From Deltaproteobacteria bacterium (GTDB lineage: Bacteria > Myxococcota > Kuafuiibacteriia > Kuafuiibacteriales > Kuafuiibacteriaceae), in assembly GCA_020632995.1 (NCBI GenBank), contig JACKEN010000015.1, positions 112,214 to 176,213 on the forward strand: 64,000 nt of DNA. Reading direction: 5' to 3'. Below the pieces are notes generated by a model, which saw nothing but the letters and a program-made list of their open reading frames with translations, was not told where the DNA came from and did not search any database. A program made the translations under genes and the position numbers. How positions within the stretch are numbered: position 1 is the stretch's first letter; each line of letters begins with the position of its first letter. Shown here piece by piece: positions 1 through 8,059 of the stretch.

Positions 1-415
1 CCGCCCCCGCCGCGAGGTCCGCCTTCACCTTGGCGAAGGATGGGTCGAAGCGCCGGTTGAAGCCCACCATGAAGGGCACCTGGGTGCGCTCCACCACGTC
101 CAGGGCCTCGTCTACCCGGCCCAGATCGAGGTCGATCGGCTTCTCGCAGAAGATCGCCTTCCCCGCCCGCGCCGCCCCCATGATCAGGGGCACGTGGCTG
201 GGGGTCGAGGACGCGACCACCACCGCCCCCACCGAGGAGTCGCCGAGGGCGACCTCCTCGTCCACCGCCTCCGCCCCGAGCGCCTCGGCCACGTTCTTGG
301 CCACCTCGGGGTCCTCGTCCACCACGTAGCGCAAGCGCGCCTGCGGATTGCTCGACACGTTCTCGGCGTGGATACGCCCGATGCGCCCCGCCCCGAACAC
401 CGCCACTTCGATCAT
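1..415 (-). CDS. iolG: inositol 2-dehydrogenase, Gfo/Idh/MocA family (3' part cut by window edge)
   Basis: The N-terminal 138 residues of an NAD-dependent sugar/polyol dehydrogenase are visible; the rest lies left of the window. The protein opens with the Rossmann motif VFGAGRIGRIHAENV and carries the family-typical EKP motif (IFCEKPIDLDL) near residue 90, followed by MVGFNRRFDPSF. IolG oxidises myo-inositol to 2-keto-myo-inositol (scyllo-inosose), the first step of the pathway encoded by iolBCDE at 25-30 kb here, so the assignment is helped by context. Gfo/Idh members have many substrates, and other polyol dehydrogenases remain possible. The start ATG at 415 overlaps (TGATG) the stop of a short upstream frame that I do not accept as a gene. 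Confidence 0.8.
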   Translation of the reverse strand, partial: MIEVAVFGAGRIGRIHAENVSSNPQARLRYVVDEDPEVAKNVAEALGAEAVDEEVALGDSSVGAVVVASSTPSHVPLIMGAARAGKAIFCEKPIDLDLGRVDEALDVVERTQVPFMVGFNRRFDPSFAKVKADLAAGA

Positions 416-621
416 CGCGGTACCTCCAGGCGGCCCTGGCTCGGCAGGGCCTGGTGCAGATGGTCCACCCGCATCACCTCGATGCCCAGCCCGCACATGT
501 CGCCACCGCCCCCGGGTGGGGTCGATGTGGACGAGGTGGGCCCATGGCGCCGCTCATAACACGACCCGACCCGGCGCGCCCCGGTGGCGATCCCCGGCCA
601 CATGCAATAGCCTCCGCCGCG

Positions 622-2658
622 ATGCGAGCCGACAAGAACGCCCTCCTCACCGCGCCGCTCCTGGCGGCGGTGGTGGCCACCGCCTGCACCAAGACCGAGG
701 CGCCCCCCGCCGTCCCGAGCGAGCCCCCGAAGGCGGCCATCCAGGCCGTCCCCAGCCTCGACAAGCTCGAGCGCCAGGACTTCAACCGCCTGGCCGTCCT
801 CGTCTACGCCCCGGTGTTCTGGCGCGCCGACGCGAACGGGAACAAGGCGGTGGACCCGGACGAGGTGGCGATCCTGCACGGGTTCGGCGACGGGAGCCGG
901 GCGGCGTGGGTCAAGGACGGCGCCTTCACCCCCAAGTTCCTGTCCACCTACCAGGAGATGATGAAGGTGAAGGCCCAGGGCCCCACCCTCCCGGCCGAGC
1001 CCAAGGAGCGCGCCCGCCGGATGAAGGTGGTGGAGGAGCTCAACCAGGGCACCCCCACCCTGGTCGAGAACTCGTTCGTGGGTGGCTCGGCCCAGGACCG
1101 CGCCATCGTCGAGCACGTCCTGCAGGCCTCCTTGCTCATCGAGCAGATCTTCGCCCGCCAGACCGGGGCGGCCGGCCTCGACGCCAAGATCCCGGCTGAC
1201 GACCCGGCCAGCCACTCCGTCTTCTACCGGAACCAGGGCCCGTGGTGCGTGGCCCCCAAGACCGAGGCCGACCCCGAGTGCAACGCCTCCCCCGACTTCC
1301 CCCCGCGGCTGAGCGGCCTGTACCCGGCCGACATCCAGGAGGACGGCTTCTGCGAGGCGCTGGCCAAGAGGAAGGACGCCGACCAGCTCATGCACCAGTT
1401 CTACGCGGTCGAAGGCTCGGGCGCCGATCTCAAGGCGGTGCCGTACAACTTGGCCTACAAGGACCTGATGGAGGGGGTGAGCAAGGAGCTCACCGCCGCC
1501 GCGGACGCGATCAAGAGCGAGGACGAGGCGCCCTTCAAGGCCTACCTCGAGGCGGCAGCGCAAGCGTTCTTGACGAACGACTGGCTCCCCGCGGACGAGG
1601 CGTGGTCCAAGATGAACGTCAACAACTCGAAGTGGTACCTGCGCATCGGGCCGGACGAGGTCTACTTCGAGCCCTGCTCGCGCAAGGCCGGCTTCCACAC
1701 CGGCTTCGCCCTCATCAACCAGGACTCCCTCACCTGGCAGAAGAAGCTCGACCCGGTGAAGGCCGAGCTGGAGCAGACCCTCGCCGAGCTCGCGGGCAAG
1801 CCGTATCAGGCGCGGGACGTCGCCTTCCACCTCCCCGACTTCATCGACATCATCCTGAACGCGGGCGACGCGCGCTCCCCCCACGGCGCCACCATCGGCC
1901 AGAGCCTGCCGAACTGGGGTCCGGTGGCCAACGAGGGCCGCGGCCGCACCGTGGCCATGACCAACCTCTACACCGACGCCGACAGCAAGGCGGAGCTCAC
2001 CAAGCAGGCAAAGTCCATCCTCTGCGCCGACACCATGGCCACCTTCGTGTCCGACCCAGGGCCCCAGGTGATGAGCACGGTGCTGCACGAGGCCGCCCAC
2101 AACCTGGGCCCGGCCCACGAGTACAAGGTGAAGGGCAAGACGGCTTCCCAGATCTTCGGCGGCCCGATGGCGAGCACCATGGAGGAGCTCAAGGCCCAGA
2201 CCGCGGCCCTCTTCTTCACCGACTGGCTGGCCGACAAGGGCATCATCGAGAAGAGCCTGCGCGACCAGGCCCACATCCGCGATCTCGTCTGGGCGTTCGG
2301 CCACATCTCCCGCGGCATGTACGCGGCCGGCAACAAGCCCAAGCCCTACAGCCAGCTCGCCGCCATCCAGCTCGGCTACCTGAAGAAGGAGGGCGTGGTG
2401 ACCTGGCGAGCCGACGAGAAGGCGGCCAACGGTGAGGACGTGGGCTGCCTCGCGGTGGACCTGCCGGCCTTCCCCGCCGCGGCCAAGAAGCTCATGACCA
2501 CGGTGGCCGGCGTCAAGGCGCGCGGCGACGTGAAGGGGGCCGAGCAGCTCAAGGCGGAGTTCGTGGACGCCGAGGCGAGCCAGGCCCTGTTGAACGCCAT
2601 CCAAGAGCGCTGGCTCCGCGCCCCGAAGGCCAGCTTCGTCTACTCAGTAGACCTCTAG
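622..2658 (+). CDS. exported lipoprotein, putative zinc metallopeptidase resembling dipeptidyl-peptidase III (M49)
   Basis: A 678-residue protein. The ATG at 622 is preferred over upstream starts because it exposes a lipoprotein signal peptide ending in VATAC (lipobox Cys22). Residues 70-81 (DANGNKAVDPDE) form a canonical EF-hand calcium loop. Residues 489-493 read HEAAH, a zinc-peptidase HExxH motif, and MEELKAQT follows about 30 residues later with Glu521/Glu522 placed to serve as third ligand. This order of HExxH then EE recalls M49 peptidases, though M49 has HExxxH and a longer gap, so the family call is tentative. It is probably anchored in the periplasm or outer membrane. It stands alone on this strand, converging by 4 nt on the next gene. 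Catalytic activity is inferred, not shown. Confidence 0.6.
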   Translation: MRADKNALLTAPLLAAVVATACTKTEAPPAVPSEPPKAAIQAVPSLDKLERQDFNRLAVLVYAPVFWRADANGNKAVDPDEVAILHGFGDGSRAAWVKDGAFTPKFLSTYQEMMKVKAQGPTLPAEPKERARRMKVVEELNQGTPTLVENSFVGGSAQDRAIVEHVLQASLLIEQIFARQTGAAGLDAKIPADDPASHSVFYRNQGPWCVAPKTEADPECNASPDFPPRLSGLYPADIQEDGFCEALAKRKDADQLMHQFYAVEGSGADLKAVPYNLAYKDLMEGVSKELTAAADAIKSEDEAPFKAYLEAAAQAFLTNDWLPADEAWSKMNVNNSKWYLRIGPDEVYFEPCSRKAGFHTGFALINQDSLTWQKKLDPVKAELEQTLAELAGKPYQARDVAFHLPDFIDIILNAGDARSPHGATIGQSLPNWGPVANEGRGRTVAMTNLYTDADSKAELTKQAKSILCADTMATFVSDPGPQVMSTVLHEAAHNLGPAHEYKVKGKTASQIFGGPMASTMEELKAQTAALFFTDWLADKGIIEKSLRDQAHIRDLVWAFGHISRGMYAAGNKPKPYSQLAAIQLGYLKKEGVVTWRADEKAANGEDVGCLAVDLPAFPAAAKKLMTTVAGVKARGDVKGAEQLKAEFVDAEASQALLNAIQERWLRAPKASFVYSVDL

Positions 2659-3101
2659 CGCAAGAGCTCCTTCGCCAGGTGCGCCCCGAGGCGCGCCATC
2701 CCCTTCCGCAAGAGCGCTTGCCCGCCCGGGCTGTCCAAGAGGTCCCGGGCCTCGCCGCTCGCCACCCCCGCCCCCGCGTCCAGGGCCACCGAGAGCGCCA
2801 CCCACTCCCCCTCGTCCACCGACTTCATGGGGGCGGCCTTGAACTTCTTGTTCTTGGCCAGGCGCTTGGCGATGTGCTCCACCAGCGCGGCCTCGTCCAT
2901 GCCCGCCTTCTCGGCCTCCGCCGCCCGCCAGGTGGCTTGCTGGATCTGATCGAGCAGGCTCAGGTCCCTCAGCGCCTGCTCCAGGCGCTGGTAGGCCTCG
3001 TTGGGATCGAGGTTCTTCAGCTTGGCGTAGGTGGGCGCCACGAGCTCCGGCAGGGCGGAGCGGGTCACCAGGGAGAGGAAGCGAGGGCTCGGGCGGCTCA
3101 C
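2655..3101 (-). CDS. hypothetical protein, 148 aa, last gene of ECF sigma locus
   Basis: I do not recognise this protein. It is 148 residues, mostly alpha-helical in character, without signal peptide or membrane segment. The start is taken as GTG at 3101 because this lies just downstream of the putative anti-sigma gene; no strong ribosome site is visible. The body is Ala/Leu/Lys-rich (AKRLAKNKKFKAAPMKSVDEGEW). It follows the sigma and anti-sigma genes with a 20-nt gap, so it probably belongs to that transcription unit. Its stop overlaps the convergent peptidase gene by 4 nt. Confidence 0.6.
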   Translation of the reverse strand: MSRPSPRFLSLVTRSALPELVAPTYAKLKNLDPNEAYQRLEQALRDLSLLDQIQQATWRAAEAEKAGMDEAALVEHIAKRLAKNKKFKAAPMKSVDEGEWVALSVALDAGAGVASGEARDLLDSPGGQALLRKGMARLGAHLAKELLR

Positions 3102-3121
3102 GCGGGCATGGTACGCCGAGG

Positions 3122-3445
3122 TTAGAACCGGATGTCCACCGGCTCGTCCTCGCCCCCGGGGGCCTGGGCCAGGCGCATCCGCACCGGCGTGCCCACTTCG
3201 ACCACGGGGCGAGCCCCGACCGCGCCCCGCGCGGGCGGCGGGGCGTCCCGCACCACCACGTCGGTGAGGCCGGGACCATCCGCAGACTCCGGGGTGAACA
3301 CCAACAGGGCGGTGCCCACCACCGTCAGCGCCGCCGCCGCCCAGCTCAGGCGCATCGACCAGCGCACCCGGCGGGCGACCTGCCGCGCCATGGCCTCGGT
3401 CCAGGCCGGGTCTCGCGGCGCGCTCAAAGTGCGTCCTCCATCCAC
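3122..3445 (-). CDS. single-pass membrane protein, putative anti-sigma factor
   Basis: A 107-residue protein with a short cytoplasmic N-terminus (about 28 residues), one membrane segment (about residues 29-50, WSMRLSWAAAALTVVGTALL) and a short periplasmic part. Its start overlaps the end of the upstream ECF sigma gene: ATG at 3445, or a TTG at 3427 embedded in the sigma stop (TTGA). Either implies translational coupling, the usual arrangement for a sigma/anti-sigma pair. No zinc-binding HxxxCxxC motif is visible, so the anti-sigma role rests on position and topology only. Confidence 0.55.
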   Translation of the reverse strand: MDGGRTLSAPRDPAWTEAMARQVARRVRWSMRLSWAAAALTVVGTALLVFTPESADGPGLTDVVVRDAPPPARGAVGARPVVEVGTPVRMRLAQAPGGEDEPVDIRF

Positions 3446-4050
3446 GGGGCCAGGGCCACCCGGAGCTGAGCCCGGGCCCGCTGGAGATCCTTGCGGATCG
3501 CCACGTCGGTCTTGCCGAACACCTCACCGAGCTCCGCCGCCGACAGGTGGGCGAAGTAGCGCAGCGACACCAGCTCCCGCGGGTAGTCGTCCAGTTGCGC
3601 CACCGCGGCGGACACCCGACGCGCGTCCTCGGCGCTCGCCAGGTGCTGATCCGGGGCGTCCTCCGGGGGCCCGGCCGCGTCCCAGCCCTCCTCGAGGAGG
3701 GCCTCGCGCCGGACCTTGCGCTTGTGGTCGATCGCCACCCGGAGGGCGATGCGCACCAGCCAGGGGAACGCGCGGTGCTCGTCCATCAGCTGGTCCGCGC
3801 GGTCGATGGCGCGGAGCAAGGTCTCTTGCACCACGTCCTCGGCCAGCCCGGGGTCGCGGTGGGTCGCCTCGACCGCCGCCCACAGCCGCGGCCCATGCCG
3901 GGCGAGGAGCTCGCGGCAGGCCCGCTCGTCGCCCCGCTTGGCCTGACCGAGGAGCGCGCCGTCGCTCATGGCCTCCCAGCGCGCGGCGCGGCGCCCCAAC
4001 AGGCGCGACGCCCAGCCCTGGAACCCGGGGGCGGCGACCGCGGCGGCCAT
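3424..4050 (-). CDS. ECF RNA polymerase sigma factor
   Basis: A 208-residue sigma-70 family protein of the extracytoplasmic-function class. Region 2 is recognisable at RHGPRLWAAVEATHRDPGLAEDVVQETLLRAI and region 4 at LRYFAHLSAAELGEVFGKTDVAIRKDLQRARAQL. It should direct RNA polymerase to a small stress or envelope regulon. The ATG at 4050 begins 2 nt after the stop of the upstream outer-membrane protein gene. An internal ATG at 3969 would give a more typical length of 181 residues, but the GGGAGG before it is only 2 nt away. It lies in a co-directional block with two exported envelope proteins upstream and a membrane protein downstream, suggesting the locus senses or maintains the envelope. 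Confidence 0.88.
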   Translation of the reverse strand: MAAAVAAPGFQGWASRLLGRRAARWEAMSDGALLGQAKRGDERACRELLARHGPRLWAAVEATHRDPGLAEDVVQETLLRAIDRADQLMDEHRAFPWLVRIALRVAIDHKRKVRREALLEEGWDAAGPPEDAPDQHLASAEDARRVSAAVAQLDDYPRELVSLRYFAHLSAAELGEVFGKTDVAIRKDLQRARAQLRVALAPWMEDAL

Positions 4051-4052
4051 GC

Positions 4053-5039
4053 TCAGAACCTGAACCCGAGGTGGGCGCTCGCCATCACCCGCCGGCCGTC
4101 CCAGCGGTTGTTCACCGGCTCGAGGTCGGCCTCGTCGTCGCGGCCGGTGCCGCGGATGAGGCTGTAGCGGAACAGCTCCACCGGGTACCAGCCCGCGTCG
4201 ATGCCGCCGAAGAAGCGCTTGATGTGGATGTTGAAGCCGCCACCGAGCCGGAAGTACCCCGCCCCACCCCGCTCGTCCCCGTCCCGGAAGTTCACGTCGT
4301 AGCCGAAGTGGGCGCCGCCCAGGGTGGCGTAGAGGTCGAACATCGTCTTCGGGAGCAGGTGCGCGGTGAGGGAGAGCTCCTCCATGTGCACCGCGCCGCC
4401 GGTGGCGGTCTTGGGGCTGATGTCGCGGTCGATCGCCCAGTTGTTGGCGTCGAAGAAGTTCCAGTTCCCCGCCGCGCCGCTGCCCATGGGCGCGTTGCCG
4501 AAGGTCCCCAGGTGGCCGACCAGACGCACCCCGAAGGTGTCCGAGGCCATCGCCTCGCCGCCCAGGCCGACGAAGCCGCCCGCGTCGTAGCTCCCCGCGC
4601 TCAGCCAGACCAGCAGGTCACCTTGCGCCACGTGGGAGGGCCGGTTCCACCAGCTCTTCTTGGGCTGGGTCACCACCTGCGGCGCAGGCGGGCTTGCGGG
4701 CACCGGCGCCACGCCCATCGGCGCGGCGGGCGCCGCGGGAGCCGCGGGCGCGGCCGGAGCAGCCGGGGCCGCGGGGGCGGCCGGCGCAGGGGGCACCTTG
4801 CCGTGGCGCACCTCCTCCCGCTCCAGCTCGTCGAACATGTCGTCGGCGTGGGCGCGGACCGCGTCCTCGTCGCTCACCGGAGCGGCCATGGTGGGCGCAG
4901 GGGCGGGGGCGGCGGGGGCGAAGAAGTCGTCGGCGCCGTCCTCCATCACCTCGACCTCCACCGGCGGCTCGGCCCGCGCGGCCACGGGGGCGGCCAGGAG
5001 GGCGGCCAGGGTCAGGGCGTGCATGGCACGAAGCTGCAT
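4053..5039 (-). CDS. outer-membrane beta-barrel protein with Ala-Pro repeat linker
   Basis: A 328-residue exported protein. The signal peptide ends near VAARAEPP. An acidic region follows, then a linker of repeated PAA units (coded around 4726-4790), then a C-terminal half rich in Gly and aromatics (GGAHFGYDVNF, GYFRLGGGFNIH, FFGGIDAGWYP) ending in LGFRF, a typical barrel terminus with final Phe. I infer an outer-membrane barrel tethered by a flexible, peptidoglycan-spanning linker. The ATG at 5039 shares its A with the upstream stop (TGATG), so the two genes are coupled; a GTG at 5042 is an alternative. Function unknown. Confidence 0.75.
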   Translation of the reverse strand: MQLRAMHALTLAALLAAPVAARAEPPVEVEVMEDGADDFFAPAAPAPAPTMAAPVSDEDAVRAHADDMFDELEREEVRHGKVPPAPAAPAAPAAPAAPAAPAAPAAPMGVAPVPASPPAPQVVTQPKKSWWNRPSHVAQGDLLVWLSAGSYDAGGFVGLGGEAMASDTFGVRLVGHLGTFGNAPMGSGAAGNWNFFDANNWAIDRDISPKTATGGAVHMEELSLTAHLLPKTMFDLYATLGGAHFGYDVNFRDGDERGGAGYFRLGGGFNIHIKRFFGGIDAGWYPVELFRYSLIRGTGRDDEADLEPVNNRWDGRRVMASAHLGFRF

Positions 5040-6004
5040 CACTTACCTCGGGAGACGGAGGCGGAGGCCGCCACCGGGGAGAGGCCCTGGCGCAGGGAGG
5101 CCAGGACCTGGTCCAAGAACTGCTTCTGTTGCTCGGGGGTGGCGTCGGGCTGGGCGAGCCGGGCCTCCACCCCGAAGAACCAGGGGCCGCGCTGCCACAG
5201 CATCACGTAGCGCCCCTTCTTGCGGAAGAACCAGTGGGCGCCCTGCCCCAGGTCGCTCTTCACCGAGAGCTCGACCCCGGCGCGGTCCTCGACCGACTCC
5301 ACCTGGCCCCACAGGGCGGTGGCGGTGTCGTCGTCCACCAGGCGCACCCCGGTGAGGAGCACGGAGCCGGTGTCGCCGCGGTAGCCGCGCTGAAAGGCAC
5401 CTTGCACCTTGTCGGAGACGAAGGAGAGGCGGGTCACGCCGCCCACCACCACCTGGGGCGGCCGCTCCACGAAGCGCTTCACGGTGAGCCCGAGGCCCGG
5501 GTGCCAGCCCCGGAGGTCGCGGACGTCGAGGGTGTCGGGGGGCGCGAAGCGGTCGAACGCGAGCACCGAGCGCATCAGGGCCACCGCCCCGTCGCCGGGC
5601 ACGGTGGGGGCCTGCACCAGCACCGTCCCGGAGGCCAGCTTGCGCCGCTCCCCCGGGCCCATCCCCTGCCCGTGCACGTGCACGCCCTCCATCGCGACCT
5701 CCGCTGGCAAGTGGGCCTGCGGATCCACCTTGAGGCCGCCCCGCACCAGGTTCACCGAGCCCAACACCAGGGCGTCGGGGCCGATGTGGACCTCGGAGTC
5801 CACCGCGAACACGTGCCCGCGCACGACCCCGTCCAGCTCCAGGCTCCCGCCCAGCACCAGCAGGTCGCCCACCGCGCGGTCCACCGGAATGTCGACCCGC
5901 TCGTCCACCACCCGGAGGTAGGGGGGCTCGGCTCGAGCGACGCCGGCCGAGACCACCAGGGTGACGAAGACGCCGAGGGGCATGGCGTACTTCCGCCTCA
6001 TCAC
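5039..6004 (-). CDS. exported protein with bactofilin-like beta-helical segment
   Basis: A 321-residue protein with an N-terminal signal peptide (cleavage near GVARAEPP). Residues about 40-90 (LLVLGGSLELDGVVRGHVFAV, then GPDALVLGSVNLVRGG) have the repeated valine/glycine ladder of polymer-forming (bactofilin-type) beta-helices. The C-terminal half (LSVKSDLGQGAHWFFRKKGRYVMLWQRGPWFFG) is not one I recognise. It is the first gene of a five-gene block running to the ECF sigma factor and is stop/start-coupled to the barrel protein. Surface or periplasmic scaffold is a plausible role. Confidence 0.65.
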   Translation of the reverse strand: MMRRKYAMPLGVFVTLVVSAGVARAEPPYLRVVDERVDIPVDRAVGDLLVLGGSLELDGVVRGHVFAVDSEVHIGPDALVLGSVNLVRGGLKVDPQAHLPAEVAMEGVHVHGQGMGPGERRKLASGTVLVQAPTVPGDGAVALMRSVLAFDRFAPPDTLDVRDLRGWHPGLGLTVKRFVERPPQVVVGGVTRLSFVSDKVQGAFQRGYRGDTGSVLLTGVRLVDDDTATALWGQVESVEDRAGVELSVKSDLGQGAHWFFRKKGRYVMLWQRGPWFFGVEARLAQPDATPEQQKQFLDQVLASLRQGLSPVAASASVSRGK

Positions 6005-6305
6005 CCCCTAGACGGCCAGAGGCTGAGGGGCGTGACAACCTGCGGACGGGCAGTGCGTGCGCTCACGCCACTGAACGGACGGCCAGAGAAGGCGTTACCC
6101 GAAGGCCGTGACCTGCAGCCTGAGCAGCACCTGGAGCCCGAGCCCTGAAGCCTGTCTCTGATGCCTGAAGCCGACTGCACAGCCGCCGGCGAGAGGAGGA
6201 GCACCCCGTAGAGCGCAGGCTTCAGAGACAGGTCTCGGGCAACAGGCACGAGGCTCCAGGCCGCAGACTTCAGGCACCTGATGAGAGCAGGCTGGCTGCC
6301 CCGTC
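6005..6305. repeat. intergenic region with inverted repeat CCTGTCTCTGA / TCAGAGACAGG
   Basis: No gene is seen in these 301 bases. The 11-mer cctgtctctga (6151-6161) is matched exactly by its reverse complement tcagagacagg (6222-6232). Around it are several overlapping cctgaag / cttcagg copies (6144-6170, 6217-6225, 6267-6273) that could form alternative hairpins. An 11-bp direct repeat gacggccagag occurs at 6011-6021 and 6078-6088. The element lies just downstream of pntB and may end its transcript or act as a REP-like element. The same paired 11-mers recur at 12519-12579. Confidence 0.65.
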
Positions 6306-7760
6306 TCAGCCGGCCTTGATGGCCGCGTTGAGGTCGATGAGGGCCTTCTTGGCGTCGCCGAAGAACATCAGGGCGTTGTCGGCCGCGAAGAGCGGGTTGG
6401 GGATACCCGCGAAGCCCGGGCTCAGGGAGCGCTTCACGATGATGACCGTCCGGGCCTTGTCGACGTCCAGGATCGGCATCCCGGCGATCGGGCTCTTCGG
6501 GTCGGTGCGGGCCACCGGGTTCACCACGTCGTTGGCGCCGATGACGATGACCACGTCCACCTGCTCGAAGGTGGGGTTGATCTCGTCCATCTCCTTGAGC
6601 GCCTCGTACGAGATGTCGGCCTCGGCCAGGAGCACGTTCATGTGCCCCGGCATACGGCCGGCCACCGGGTGGATACCGAACTCCACCGTGATGCCGCGGT
6701 CGGTGAGGAGGTTGGTCAGGTCACGCACCGCGTGCTGGGCCTGCGCCACCGCGAGGCCGTAGCCGGGGACGATCACCACCCGCTGGGCCATCTCGAGCAT
6801 CATCGCCAGCTCCTCCGCCGACGTCGCCTTGATCTTGCCCGCGTAGACGTCGTCGGCGCTCGGGCCGCTCGAGGTGTCCATGGTGCCGAAGAGCACCGCC
6901 CACAGGCTCCGGTTCATGGCCTTGCACATGATGGAGGTGAGGATGATGCCCGACGCGCCCACCAGGGAGCCGGCGATGATCAGCACGTTGTTGTCGAGCA
7001 CGAACCCGGTCGCGGAGGCCGCGATGCCCGAGTACGAGTTCAACAGCGCGATGACCACCGGCATGTCGGCGCCGCCGATCGGGGTGGTGAGGAAGATGCC
7101 CAGGATGCCGCCGAGCGCCGCGATCACCCAGTACATCTGGACCTGGCTGGGATCGACGCAGACGTAGGCGCCCACGACGGCCGAGCCCGCGAACAGCAGG
7201 ACGTTGAAGACCGACTGCCCGGGGAACTTCTTGATCTTGTCGATGGCCTTGATCTCTTGGAGCTTGGCGAAGGCGATCAACGACCCGGTGAAGGTCACCG
7301 CGCCGATGATGCCCGAGGCCACCGTCGCCACCAGGAGCTGCATGCTGGGCCCGGGGGCCGTCGTCCCGAGGGCAGCGGTGACCTTGGCCACCGCCTCGCC
7401 CACCGCGCCCGGCGGCAGCTGTTCCTGCGTCTCGTAGAGGGCGGCGCCGGCCACCAGCACCGAGGCGATGCCGCCGAAGCCGTTGAAGAGGGCCACCAGC
7501 TGCGGCATGGCGGTCATCTCGATCTTCACCGCCATGATGACGCCGATGAGGGTGCCGATGGCGAGGCCGAGGATGATCCACTTGAAGTCCACGACGTTCC
7601 GGTCGAGGAGCGTCACCACCATGGCGATGAGCATGCCCAAGCCGCCCAGGAAGTTGCCCCGCACCGCGGTCTTCGGGTGCGAGAGCCCCTTGAGGCCAAC
7701 GATGAACAAGACCGACGCGATGAGGTACGCGATGTTGATGATGGTCGGGTGCAGATGCAT
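6306..7760 (-). CDS. pntB: NAD(P) transhydrogenase subunit beta
   Basis: A 484-residue protein covering the beta subunit of the inner-membrane proton-translocating transhydrogenase, which moves hydride from NADH to NADP using the proton gradient. The N-terminal half holds about nine membrane helices (IINIAYLIASVLFIVGLKGLSHP onward). The C-terminal third is the NADP-binding domain with VPGYGLAVAQAQHAVRDL, GIHPVAGRMPGHMNVLLAEA and VVIVIGANDVVNPVA. It is the last gene of a three-gene unit with 5-nt and 3-nt gaps. Length and motifs fit the family fully. Likely role: NADPH supply for biosynthesis. Confidence 0.96.
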   Translation of the reverse strand: MHLHPTIINIAYLIASVLFIVGLKGLSHPKTAVRGNFLGGLGMLIAMVVTLLDRNVVDFKWIILGLAIGTLIGVIMAVKIEMTAMPQLVALFNGFGGIASVLVAGAALYETQEQLPPGAVGEAVAKVTAALGTTAPGPSMQLLVATVASGIIGAVTFTGSLIAFAKLQEIKAIDKIKKFPGQSVFNVLLFAGSAVVGAYVCVDPSQVQMYWVIAALGGILGIFLTTPIGGADMPVVIALLNSYSGIAASATGFVLDNNVLIIAGSLVGASGIILTSIMCKAMNRSLWAVLFGTMDTSSGPSADDVYAGKIKATSAEELAMMLEMAQRVVIVPGYGLAVAQAQHAVRDLTNLLTDRGITVEFGIHPVAGRMPGHMNVLLAEADISYEALKEMDEINPTFEQVDVVIVIGANDVVNPVARTDPKSPIAGMPILDVDKARTVIIVKRSLSPGFAGIPNPLFAADNALMFFGDAKKALIDLNAAIKAG

Positions 7761-7765
7761 GACGC

Positions 7766-8056
7766 CTAGCCCTTCCGCTTGAACATGCCGAGCATGCGGT
7801 GGGTCACCATGAACCCACCCACCACGTTGAGGGTGGCGAAGATCACCGCGGCGAAGCCGAGGTACTTGGCCAGCTCACCGTGCTCGGCGCCGGCCGAGAT
7901 GATGGCGCCGACGATCGTGATGCCGCTGATGGCGTTGGAGCCGGACATCAGCGGGGTGTGCAAGGTAGGCGGCACCTTCGTGATGAGCTCGTTCCCGAGG
8001 AAGAGCGCCAGCACGAAGATGGTGATGGAGCCGACGAGCATGTTGAGCGCGTCCAT
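7766..8056 (-). CDS. pntAB: NAD(P) transhydrogenase alpha subunit, membrane part (PntAB/PntA2)
   Basis: A 96-residue hydrophobic protein with three membrane helices (LVGSITIFVLALFLGNELITKVP, then ISGITIVGAIISAG, then FAAVIFATLNVVGGFMVTHRMLGMF). This corresponds to the C-terminal membrane portion of the fused E. coli alpha subunit and is a separate polypeptide here, as in many three-subunit enzymes. It sits between the soluble alpha gene and pntB with gaps of 3 and 5 nt, indicating one transcript and fixed stoichiometry. Confidence 0.93.
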   Translation of the reverse strand: MDALNMLVGSITIFVLALFLGNELITKVPPTLHTPLMSGSNAISGITIVGAIISAGAEHGELAKYLGFAAVIFATLNVVGGFMVTHRMLGMFKRKG

Positions 8057-8059
8057 GGA

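Noticed and set aside
412..498. A possible 28-residue leader peptide upstream of iolG, stop/start-coupled to it
   Set aside because: It has no ribosome binding site and no recognisable sequence; chance open frames of this size are expected at this GC content.
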